The notes under the pieces are model-generated. The model saw only the letters and a program-made list of their open reading frames with translations. It ran no database searches and was not told the origin of the DNA. A stretch of DNA of 64,000 nucleotides from Candidatus Eisenbacteria bacterium (GTDB lineage: Bacteria > Eisenbacteria > RBG-16-71-46), in contig JADLBL010000015.1 in the NCBI GenBank assembly GCA_020847735.1, positions 186,001 through 250,000 of the forward strand, read 5' to 3'. Position numbers and translations under genes: made by a program. Shown piece by piece: positions 45,749 through 53,110 of the stretch. Within the stretch, counting starts at the first letter, position 1; every line of letters begins with the position of its first letter.

Positions 45749-46027
45749 CTACTGCTGCGACACCATGTCCTTGAGCTCCTTCGAGACCTTGAACACGGGC
45801 ACCCGGCGCGGGGGCACCGGGACGGCCGCGCCGGTGCGCGGGTTGCGGGCGATGCGCGACTTGCGGTCCTTGACGCGGAAGGTTCCGAAGCCGCGGATCT
45901 CGATGTGGTGGCCGCTCGAGAGGGCCTTCGCCACCGCGTCGAGGAAGCCATCGACCGTCTCCGCGACATCCTTCTTCGTCAGGCCGGTGCGCTCGGAGAT
46001 CTGGTCAACGATATCGGCCTTGGTCAT
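45749..46027 (-). CDS. HU/IHF-family DNA-binding protein
   Basis: This 92-residue basic protein carries the HU/IHF signature: MTKADIVDQISERTGLTKKD, VDGFLDAVAKALSSGHHIEI, RGFGTFRVKDRKSRIARNPR with the flexible arm, and TGAAVPVPPRRVPVFKVSKE. It binds and bends DNA as a dimer. The arm contains RNPRTG, with the conserved proline that intercalates into DNA. HU and IHF cannot be told apart with confidence; the IEIRGFGTF core fits IHF/HU-beta-like proteins. The start ATG at 46027 has GGGAGGG upstream. It has its own promoter at 46096-46124 and a hairpin terminator. Confidence 0.95.
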   Translation of the reverse strand: MTKADIVDQISERTGLTKKDVAETVDGFLDAVAKALSSGHHIEIRGFGTFRVKDRKSRIARNPRTGAAVPVPPRRVPVFKVSKELKDMVSQQ

Positions 46028-46095
46028 CTCGTCCCTCCCTCACGCCAGCCATGGCGAGGACGTGTCCGACTCGAACGACTCGATGGACGCGGGGG

Positions 46096-46124
46096 ACCGT
46101 ACCGGCCGGTTTCGCCACTGTCAA
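46096..46124 (-). promoter_or_regulatory. Promoter of the HU gene
   Basis: On the minus strand TTGACA (46124-46119), a 17-base spacer and TACGGT (46101-46096). A short A-run and ACGGA precede the -35 box; the 15 bases 46133-46119 are identical to those at the surface-protein promoter. Confidence 0.75.
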
Positions 46125-46171
46125 TCCGTTTTTGGGCAACGGGTTGGGGCGTTGCACCGCGCCATTGGGGA

Positions 46172-47110
46172 CTATTCGAGCCCCAGCGCGCGGCGCCGGG
46201 CCGCTTCCATCGGGTGCGCCGCGGCGGCGGCGACCGCCGCGCGGGTCCGGGGGTGACCGGCCGCCGACTCGGCCGCCAGCTCGCGGGCGAATCGGCCGTC
46301 GCGGATCTCGGCCAGCATCGCCCGCAGCTGGTGACGGGATGGCTCGCCGATGACGCGCGGCCCGCGCGTGACGTCGCCGTAGAGCGCCGTGCCGCTGATG
46401 CCCTCCCGCAGTCCGGTCACGCCCCGCTCGTGCAGGAGGTCGGCGAGGAACTTGAGCTGGTGGACGCACTCGAGGTACGCGATCTCGGGCGCGTACCCGG
46501 CTTCGACGAGCGTCTCGAACGCCGCCGTGACCAGCGCGTTCATGCCGCCGCACAGCACCGACTGCTCGCCGAACAGGTCCACCTCGGTTTCCTCGCGGAC
46601 CGTGGTGCGCCACACGCGCGCGCAGCCGAGGCCGTCCGCGTAGCGCTCGGCGAGCGCCCAGGCGCCGCCACTGCCGTCGCGATGCACGGCGATGTAGGCG
46701 GGCAGCCCCTCGCCGCGTTCGTAGACCTGCCTCAGCACCCGCCCGGGTCCGGTGGGCGCGACCAGCACGGCGTCCGTCCCGGCGGGAAACTCCAGATCGG
46801 AATAGAGCAGGTTGAAGCCGTGCGCGAACACCACCCCGGCGCCCGGGCGTAGCGCCCGCGCCAGGCCCGGCCACAGCGCCGGAACCGCGTCGTCGGGAAG
46901 CAGCACCGCGACGACGGCCGCGCGCGTGACGGCCTCTTCGAGGGCGCACGTCTCGAAACCGGCCGCCCTGGCGCGGGCTTGCGCGCCGTGCCCCGGGCGC
47001 GCCCCGACCACGACCGGCTCACCCGAATCGCGCAGGTTGAGCGCGTGCGCGGCGCCCTGGTTGCCGTAACCGAGAATCGCGACGGTCCCGCCGCCGACCG
47101 GCCCGCTCAT
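46172..47110 (-). CDS. Ketol-acid reductoisomerase-like protein with two altered active-site residues
   Basis: The 312-residue protein aligns by eye along its whole length with class I KARI (IlvC): the NADP-binding ILGYGNQGAAHALNLRDSG, FAHGFNLLYSDLEFPAGTDA, VREETEVDLFGEQSVLCGGM and LREGISGTALYGD. The general-acid His (H97) and metal ligands D178, E182 and E214 are kept. However, the conserved Lys in APKGPG is Thr (T120 in VAPTGPG), and the last metal-site Glu in ECxHEL is Gln (Q218 in YLECVHQLK). True KARI activity is therefore doubtful. No branched-chain amino-acid genes are nearby. Start is uncertain: ATG 47122 is also possible. It stands alone between HU and the TPR gene. Confidence 0.75.
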   Translation of the reverse strand: MSGPVGGGTVAILGYGNQGAAHALNLRDSGEPVVVGARPGHGAQARARAAGFETCALEEAVTRAAVVAVLLPDDAVPALWPGLARALRPGAGVVFAHGFNLLYSDLEFPAGTDAVLVAPTGPGRVLRQVYERGEGLPAYIAVHRDGSGGAWALAERYADGLGCARVWRTTVREETEVDLFGEQSVLCGGMNALVTAAFETLVEAGYAPEIAYLECVHQLKFLADLLHERGVTGLREGISGTALYGDVTRGPRVIGEPSRHQLRAMLAEIRDGRFARELAAESAAGHPRTRAAVAAAAAHPMEAARRRALGLE

Positions 47111-47244
47111 CGAGCACCCCACATTCGTTTCTCGCGCCCGCCGGGCGTGCAGGGCAGGACGGCCCCCGGCGGAGCTTCCGCGGAGGGCCGTCGTGCCTCA
47201 GGTCCCGGTGCTCACCCGCATCGCCGTGGGGCGGGCTCCCGCGA

Positions 47245-48663
47245 CTACTTCTTCGCCGCGGTCCAGTCGGATTTCTGCACCAGCGCGCCCGCCGAGTTGA
47301 AGGTGAACGCCAGCTTCTTCGCTCCGTAGACCCACGTCTGCAGGACTCCGGCGCCGCTGGTGTCGTCCCATTCGAGCACCTTCTCGGGGCTCCCGACCGA
47401 CGCGAGCGTGTTCGCCGCGGCGGAACCGGCCCTCGCGCCCTTCGCGGCGGCGGCCGGATCGGCCAGCGCCTTGCCCTTGCTCATCGCCATGTAGACGAGC
47501 AGCATCTCGGTGGACTTCGCGTTGTCCCCGGCCTTGCTGTACACCGCGCCGAGCTGGCGGAAGTACACCTTCTCCTCGGGCTTGAGCGCGATCGCGCGCA
47601 GCAGCACGGTCGTCGCGTCCGCGAACTTCTTCTCGTCCGCGAGCACCGACCCCAGCGACGAGAGCGCGTCCGGGTCGTCCGGCGATTTCGCCAGCACCGC
47701 GCGCCACTGCGCCTCGGCCGCGGCCAGGTCGCCCGCGTACTGGTACGCGAGCGCGGCGTTGAACACCAGGTTCGCGTCGTCCGGCTTCAGCTGGTAGGCC
47801 TTCGCGTACGCGTCGCCGGCGCCCTTGTAGTCGGACTTCTTCGCGGCGTCGTCCTTCTGGGTTTCGGCGCGCTTGAAGTACGCGTTGCCGAGCCCCATCC
47901 ACAGGTCCGAGTTGCCCGTCTCGGACTTCGTCAGGTCGGTGAAGTAGGCGATGGCCTCGTCGAACTTGCCGGCGGTGAGCAGCGCGTTCGCCTTGTTCGC
48001 GCGCACGGTCTTGAGGGCCTCGCCGAGCTGCGCGACGCTCGTGTCCTTCGCCGCCTCGGTCTGGCCGTTCTTGAGCACGGCCTCGGCGCGCTCGAAGTCG
48101 TCGTCCATCGCGTACGCCGTCGCCAGGTTGCGGATCGTCTGGGCGTGGCCCGGCCGCAGCAGCTTGGCGCGGGTCAGCGAGACGACCGCCTTGCCGAAGG
48201 CCTCGTGCGCTTCCTTCTTCGCGTCGGCCTCGGCGTATTGCTGGCCGTCCTGGATGTTCTTGATGCCGTCGTTGTAGGCGATGGACCAGTAGTGGTCGCG
48301 GTTCGCGACGATGATCTCGGCCTTCTTCTTGTCGCCCTTGGCACGGGCCGCCTCGAGCGACTTCTCGAACGCGTCGCCGGCCGGTCCGGCGCTGTCCACC
48401 TCGGCGTACGCCCAGCCCAGGTAGCCGAGCGCTTCGAAGTCCGCTGGATCCTCGCTCGAACAGGTCGTCAGCTGTTCGATCGCCTTGCGCATCTCGCGCT
48501 CGTAGTCCTCGGTGTTGCCGCGGTCCTTGTCCTTCAGGCCCTGCACCACGTACTGGATGCCGCCGGCGCAGTGCGGGTTGCGGGCGAGCGCCGAACCCGT
48601 CCACGCGAGACACGCGATGGCCGTGACGGCGGCGACCCGCGAAGCGTACGAACGCAGTTTCAA
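47245..48663 (-). CDS. Exported TPR-repeat protein
   Basis: The 472-residue protein has a signal peptide (about 1-27, ending GSALARNP) and a long set of tetratricopeptide repeats: FEALGYLGWAYAEVDSAGPA (about 78), AQTIRNLATAYAMDDDFERA (about 175), SDLWMGLGNAYFKRAETQKD, ANLVFNAALAYQYAGDLAAA, PDALSSLGSVLADEKKFADA. The C-terminal ~55 residues form a separate beta-like domain (EKVLEWDDTSGAGVLQTWVY). TPRs mediate protein-protein contacts, so a periplasmic assembly or scaffold role is likely but unproven. The start is a TTG at 48663 with AAGGAGG six bases upstream. It follows the HD gene by 22 bases. Confidence 0.8.
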   Translation of the reverse strand: MKLRSYASRVAAVTAIACLAWTGSALARNPHCAGGIQYVVQGLKDKDRGNTEDYEREMRKAIEQLTTCSSEDPADFEALGYLGWAYAEVDSAGPAGDAFEKSLEAARAKGDKKKAEIIVANRDHYWSIAYNDGIKNIQDGQQYAEADAKKEAHEAFGKAVVSLTRAKLLRPGHAQTIRNLATAYAMDDDFERAEAVLKNGQTEAAKDTSVAQLGEALKTVRANKANALLTAGKFDEAIAYFTDLTKSETGNSDLWMGLGNAYFKRAETQKDDAAKKSDYKGAGDAYAKAYQLKPDDANLVFNAALAYQYAGDLAAAEAQWRAVLAKSPDDPDALSSLGSVLADEKKFADATTVLLRAIALKPEEKVYFRQLGAVYSKAGDNAKSTEMLLVYMAMSKGKALADPAAAAKGARAGSAAANTLASVGSPEKVLEWDDTSGAGVLQTWVYGAKKLAFTFNSAGALVQKSDWTAAKK

Positions 48664-48685
48664 GACGTCCTCCTTGTGAATCCGG

Positions 48686-49402
48686 TCAGACGAGGCGGTT
48701 GCCGTTGACCTGCAGGCCGAACGTGGCCCCGAGGAACTTGGCCGCCTTCCGCGACGCGAGCATGCGCGTCATGAATATCTCGAAGTACTCCATGACGTGG
48801 GAAATATTCGAGTCGATCACGAGCTCCAGGGTGATGTGCTTGCGATCCTCGTCCACGTTCAGGAAGCTCTTCTCGACCGCGTAGTTGACACGGTCGTGAA
48901 TGTCGAAGCGGATCATGTCGGGATTGCGGACGCGCGTGCGGTGCACGTCGCTCTTGTCGGCGAGGATCACGGCCGCCGCCACCGGGTTGACCGGGTCGCC
49001 GTCGTTTTCGTGATGGTTGCCGATCGCGGCGATCACCTTGAGGACCTCGAGGTCGTCCATGCCGAAGTCGTTCAGGAACTGCATCGCCATGACCGCGCCC
49101 GTCTGGGCGTGGTGGTCACGGTTCACCGCGTTGCCGATGTCGTGAAGCACACCCGCGATGGCGGCCAGCTCGCACTCTCGCTCGGGATGCCCCATGCGCT
49201 TGAGCACGTTGTAGGCGATTCGGCTGACCAGCCCGACGTGCCGCTCGCCGTGCTCGGTGTAGCCGATCTGCTCGAGCGCCGCGTCGGCCATGCGGATGTA
49301 GTGGCGCACCCGCGGGTGGTCGCGCACGAACTCGAACGTCACCGGGCTCGGGGGCGTGAGTGGGTGGCCGGCGTCGGCGGTCCTGGCGGTCGGCATGCTC
49401 AT
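48686..49402 (-). CDS. HD-domain phosphohydrolase
   Basis: The 238-residue cytoplasmic protein has an HD domain with the metal-binding residues in ERHVGLVSRIAYNVLKRMG, AAIAGVLHDIGNAVNRDHHA (H and D) and IAAIGNHHENDGDPVNPVAA. The later VILADKSDVHRTRVRNPDMI and DIHDRVNYAVEKSFLNVDED are typical of a subgroup near YmdA/RNase Y-like HD enzymes. Possible substrates are nucleotides or RNA ends; no specificity can be stated. The ATG at 49402 is preceded by a TTGACG/TAGATT promoter (49472-49501). It is the first gene of a two-gene unit with the TPR protein. Confidence 0.85.
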   Translation of the reverse strand: MSMPTARTADAGHPLTPPSPVTFEFVRDHPRVRHYIRMADAALEQIGYTEHGERHVGLVSRIAYNVLKRMGHPERECELAAIAGVLHDIGNAVNRDHHAQTGAVMAMQFLNDFGMDDLEVLKVIAAIGNHHENDGDPVNPVAAAVILADKSDVHRTRVRNPDMIRFDIHDRVNYAVEKSFLNVDEDRKHITLELVIDSNISHVMEYFEIFMTRMLASRKAAKFLGATFGLQVNGNRLV

Positions 49403-49471
49403 GTCATCAGGTTCCCAGTGCGGGAATCGGGCCAGCCCTCGGAAAGGCTCGAGGCGGTGGCGGGACGCGCG

Positions 49472-49501
49472 AATCTAGGCCCGCAACTCGAAACGCGTCA
49501 A
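49472..49501 (-). promoter_or_regulatory. Promoter for the HD-TPR genes
   Basis: On the minus strand TTGACG (49501-49496), an 18-base spacer and TAGATT (49477-49472). Start of transcription is predicted about 60 bases before the HD ATG. Confidence 0.65.
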
Positions 49502-49640
49502 GAATGAGCGGGGTTTGACGCCCGCGTGACGGTCGCGTGCGCTCGCGGCGCCTGCGGCACGCGCGCACGGGCCGCGACACTTTCGCCACAACCCGTCCAA
49601 GGGCGGGCGCCGAACGGGACGATTATGGCCGGCGCCGACG

Positions 49641-51695
49641 TCACAACACCTCGATCGGGTCCACGTCGGCGACGACGCGCACGCGCCGCCGGCCCGGCTC
49701 CTCGGACCACGCGAGCGCGGCCGCGGCGGTCTCGCGCAGCGCGCCGCCCTTGTCGCCCTTGAGGAGCAGGTGCCAGCGGTGCCGCCCGCGCAGTCGCGAG
49801 AGCGCCTGCGGCGCGGGCCCGAGCACGGTGATGCCGTGCGGCTCCGCGACGGCGCGCGCCCGTTCGGCGAGCGCGTTCGCGGCCGCCTCGACCTCCGATT
49901 CGTCGGGACCGTCGGCGAGCAGCGCGACGAGCCGCGTGAAGGGCGGATAGCCCGCCTCGCGGCGCATCGCCAGCTCGTCCTTCACGAACGCTGCGCTCTC
50001 GCCCGCGAGCATCGCGGCGATGGCGGGGTGCTCCGGCGTGCACGACTGCACGATCACCTCGCCCGGCGTCCGTCCGCGCCCCGCGCGCCCGGCGACCTGC
50101 GTGAGCAGCTGCCAGGTGCGCTCGGCGGCGCGAAAGTCGGGCAGGTGGAGCGCGATGTCGGCGTCGAGCACGCCGACGAGCGTCACGCGCGGAAAGTCGA
50201 GGCCCTTGGCGATCATCTGCGTGCCGAGCAGCACGTCGGCTTCGCCGCGCGCGAAGCGGGAGAGCACGTCGGCCGGCGCCTCGCGGTCGCGCGCGATGTC
50301 GAGATCGAGGCGCAGGACGCGGGCCTTCGGGAACACCCGCGCCAGTTCGCGCTCGGCGCGCTGCGTGCCGGCGCCCCCGAAGCGCAGCAGCGGCATCCGG
50401 CACGAGGGGCACTGCGCGGGAGCGGCCTCGCGGTGATCGCAGTAGTGGCAGCGCAGTGTCGGCGGATCGAGGTGCAGGGTCAGCGTGATGTCGCAGCGCG
50501 GGCAGTCGGGCGTCCAGCCGCAGCCGCGGCACTGCACGTGGTGCGAGTGGCCGCGCCGGTTCAGCCACAGAAGCGACTGCTCGCCGCGCTCGAGCCGCTC
50601 CGCAAGCGCCGTGCGCAGCGGCGCCGAAAGCATGCCGCCGCCCGCGTCCTCGCGACGCAGGTCGGCGAGGCGCACGACCGGCAGCGCGCGGCGGTCCACG
50701 CGTTCCGGCAGCACGAGCCGCCGGTACTTGCCGCGCGCGGCGTTGGCGAGCGTCTCGAGCGCGGGCGTCGCCGAGCCGAGCACCACCGGAACGCCGAGCA
50801 TCTGCGCGCGCCGGACCGCGACGTCGCGGCCGTGGTAGCGGAGCTGTTCGCTCTGCTTGTAGGCGGGCTCGTGCTCTTCGTCCACGACGATCAGCTTCAC
50901 GGCAGGCAGCGGCGCGAACACCGCCGAGCGCGCGCCGACCACGACGTCCACCGCGCCGCGGCGCGCCAGCTCCCAGTTGCGCCGCCGCTCGCCGGCGCCG
51001 AGATAGGAGTGCAGCAGCGCGACACGCCCGCCGAAGCGGCGGGTGAACTGCGCGACGATCTGCGAGCCGAGCGCGACCTCGGGCACCAGCACCAGGGTCT
51101 GCCCGCCGGCCTCGCGCGCCGCGCGCGCGCCGCGCAGGTAGACCTCGGTCTTGCCGCTCGCGGTGACGCCATGCAGCAGGAACGGCGCGAACCGCCCGGC
51201 GGCGACGGCCGACTCCACGGCGGACACGGCTTCGCGCTGCGCGGCGGTCAGCGTCACGCGCTCGGGCAGCGGGATCCGCAGCGAGGCGTCCTCGCGCGCG
51301 GCCTTGCGCGCCCGGCTGCCGGCGAGGCCCGTGTGTCCGCCGGGAAGCATCGCCGCGACCACTTCACCGGCCGGCGCGAGGTAGTAATCCGCCACCCAGG
51401 AGGCGAGCTCGAGCAGGTGGGCGGAAAGCAGCGGCGGGCCGAGCACCTTGCCCAGCTCGGCGACCTTCTCGACCGCCGACTTCGCGACGCGCTCCACGAG
51501 CACGCCGCGCACGCGCCGGCCGCGAAACGGGACTTCGACGGGCGCGCCGGGGACGGCCGCGTCCGCGAGCGCTTCGGGCACCCGGTAGACGAAGGTCTGT
51601 CGGACCGGCACGGGCAGCGCGACCTGCGCGAACGGCAGGTTCAACGCCGCGTCGCTCGGGCGGACGGCCGCTTCGCGCGGGGCGAGCGCGGCCAT
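49641..51695 (-). CDS. priA: Primosomal protein N' (PriA helicase)
   Basis: The 684-residue helicase restarts stalled replication forks. An N-terminal DNA-binding domain (FAQVALPVPVRQTFVYRVPE) is followed by the helicase core with Walker A in LHGVTASGKTEVYLRG, Walker B DEEH (VVDEEHEPAYKQSEQLRYHG), SAT (LGSATPALET) and the zinc-binding cysteines in CRGCGWTPDCPRC and CHYCDHREAAPAQCPSC. Motifs V and VI (GTQMIAKGLDFPRVTLVGV, QVAGRAGRG) are intact. Length is a little below E. coli PriA. The ATG at 51695 is four bases after the carbonic anhydrase stop. Confidence 0.96.
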   Translation of the reverse strand: MAALAPREAAVRPSDAALNLPFAQVALPVPVRQTFVYRVPEALADAAVPGAPVEVPFRGRRVRGVLVERVAKSAVEKVAELGKVLGPPLLSAHLLELASWVADYYLAPAGEVVAAMLPGGHTGLAGSRARKAAREDASLRIPLPERVTLTAAQREAVSAVESAVAAGRFAPFLLHGVTASGKTEVYLRGARAAREAGGQTLVLVPEVALGSQIVAQFTRRFGGRVALLHSYLGAGERRRNWELARRGAVDVVVGARSAVFAPLPAVKLIVVDEEHEPAYKQSEQLRYHGRDVAVRRAQMLGVPVVLGSATPALETLANAARGKYRRLVLPERVDRRALPVVRLADLRREDAGGGMLSAPLRTALAERLERGEQSLLWLNRRGHSHHVQCRGCGWTPDCPRCDITLTLHLDPPTLRCHYCDHREAAPAQCPSCRMPLLRFGGAGTQRAERELARVFPKARVLRLDLDIARDREAPADVLSRFARGEADVLLGTQMIAKGLDFPRVTLVGVLDADIALHLPDFRAAERTWQLLTQVAGRAGRGRTPGEVIVQSCTPEHPAIAAMLAGESAAFVKDELAMRREAGYPPFTRLVALLADGPDESEVEAAANALAERARAVAEPHGITVLGPAPQALSRLRGRHRWHLLLKGDKGGALRETAAAALAWSEEPGRRRVRVVADVDPIEVL

Positions 51696-51699
51696 GGGC

Positions 51700-52341
51700 T
51701 CACGCGCTTCCGGCGCCGGCGCCGCTCAGGACCACCGGCTCGCCCGTTTCGGCGGGCACGCCGAGCAGCTCGCCGAGCGTGAGGTCGAAGTACCAGGCGT
51801 GAAGATCCAGCCGCCGCGCTTCGACGGCGGCGCGGATCCACGGGAAGCTCAGCAGGTTGCGAAGCGACAGGCGCAGGGCGGCGACGTTGAGCGCCCGCTC
51901 GCGAGCCTCCACGGGGAGATGCGCTCCCTCGTGGAGCGTCCCGGCGCGCGCGGCGGTCGCCATGGACATCCAGCGCGGCAGGAACTCGCCCTCGGTGCCG
52001 TCGAGCAGTGCGCGGATGCCGCCGCACTTCTCGTGGCCCATCACCACGATGTGACGCACGCCCAGCACGCGCACGCCGAACTCGAGCGCGGCGCTCACGC
52101 CGTGCAGTCCGCCACCCTGCTCGTGGGGAGGTACGAGGTTGGCGATGTTGCGCACCACGAAGAAGTCGCCGGGGTGCGCGTCGAGCACGATCGCGGGGTC
52201 CACGCGCGAATCGCAGCACGCGACGATCATCGTCGAGGGCGCCTGGCCCTCGCACAGCGCCTTGTAGACGTGCTCGTCACCCGTGAAGTAGCGGCGGCGG
52301 AAGCGTCCGAACCCCTCGATGAACCGCGCGATCTCGGGCAT
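51700..52341 (-). CDS. Beta-class carbonic anhydrase
   Basis: The 213-residue zinc enzyme interconverts CO2 and bicarbonate. Zinc ligands and active-site residues are visible: C42, D44 and R46 in ACCDSRVDPAIVL, H103 and C106 in VVMGHEKCGGIRALLDG. The region RNIANLVPPHEQGGGLHGVS AALEFG follows the family pattern. No signal peptide is seen, so it is cytoplasmic. The ATG at 52341 is at the start of the conserved N-terminal helix (MPEIARFIEGFGRFRRRYFT). The gene is followed by priA after four bases, a pairing with no obvious functional link. Confidence 0.95.
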   Translation of the reverse strand: MPEIARFIEGFGRFRRRYFTGDEHVYKALCEGQAPSTMIVACCDSRVDPAIVLDAHPGDFFVVRNIANLVPPHEQGGGLHGVSAALEFGVRVLGVRHIVVMGHEKCGGIRALLDGTEGEFLPRWMSMATAARAGTLHEGAHLPVEARERALNVAALRLSLRNLLSFPWIRAAVEARRLDLHAWYFDLTLGELLGVPAETGEPVVLSGAGAGSA

Positions 52342-52488
52342 GGGCGTCCGGCGGGGCCACTGCCGGCGCCGCCCCATGCGGCGCCCGCGCCTGCCGGGCC
52401 GGGTCCGCACTGTGCGACGCGCGCCGCCGCGAGCGCAAGCCGCCGCGCGGCGCGCCTCCCCGCGGTCGCGCGGGACCGCGGAAACGCG

Positions 52489-52518
52489 GACGGCCCGGGG
52501 CGCGAACCCCGGGCCGTC
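52489..52518 (-). terminator. Hairpin terminator after the response regulator
   Basis: A perfect 12-bp stem (52489-52500 with 52507-52518) with a 6-base loop lies 22 bases past the receiver-gene stop. On the minus strand it is followed by TCCGCGTTTCC, a weak T-run. Confidence 0.55.
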
Positions 52519-52540
52519 GTCTTCGGGACCTGGCGTCCCG

Positions 52541-52939
52541 TCACGCCTGCATGCGCTGCTGCGAGCTGCCCTGACCGAGGATCGCGTTGATGCGCTCGAC
52601 CAGCTTGCGCGGGCTGAACGGCTTGGTGATGTAGTCGTCGGCGCCGACCTCGAAGCCGACCTTCTGGTCCACGTTGCGGCCCTTGGCGGACAGCAGGATC
52701 ACGGGAATGGCCTTGGTCGCGTCGTCGGCCTTGAGGCGCTTGCAGGTCTCGTAGCCGTCGAGCTTCGGCATCATGATGTCGAGCACGATGAGGTCGGGCT
52801 TCTCCGCGCGCGCCTTCTCGAGCGCCTGCTCGCCGTCGAGCGCGGTGACGACCGCGTAGCCTTCCATGCCGAGGCTGAAGTCCAGGATGTGAACGATGTA
52901 GATCTCGTCGTCCACGACCAGGATCTTGCCCTTCGCCAT
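52541..52939 (-). CDS. Single-domain response regulator (CheY-like receiver)
   Basis: The 132-residue protein is one receiver domain: KILVVDDEIYIVHILDFSLG (acidic pair), DLIVLDIMMPKLDGYETC (phospho-acceptor Asp at about 50), VILLSAKG (Thr/Ser) and GADDYITKPFSPRKLVERI (Lys). No output domain follows, so signalling is by protein contact or by phosphotransfer. The likely start is ATG 52939, about ten bases after GGAGG; a GTG three codons upstream sits on top of the ribosome site. The histidine kinase-HD-GYP gene is immediately upstream on the same strand (stop at 53111), so they may be partners. A hairpin follows the gene. Confidence 0.92.
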   Translation of the reverse strand: MAKGKILVVDDEIYIVHILDFSLGMEGYAVVTALDGEQALEKARAEKPDLIVLDIMMPKLDGYETCKRLKADDATKAIPVILLSAKGRNVDQKVGFEVGADDYITKPFSPRKLVERINAILGQGSSQQRMQA

Positions 52940-53110
52940 TCCCTTCACCTCCTCGTCCGGCCCTTCGTCGGGACCGGTCTCCGAGTTCCGCCTCGTGACT
53001 GCTCCACCCGGTCTGCTGCATCGCGCCCCGGCCGCGGATTCGGGCGGAACGATTTTCGCCTCCGGTATCGGCGGGGATGTCCCCCCGCTTGAGCGGGATC
53101 GCGGACCGTG

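Noticed and set aside
47158-47192. Hairpin after the TPR gene (stem 47158-47165 with 47185-47192)
   Set aside because: There is no T-run on the minus strand and the inner part pairs poorly; not convincing as a terminator.
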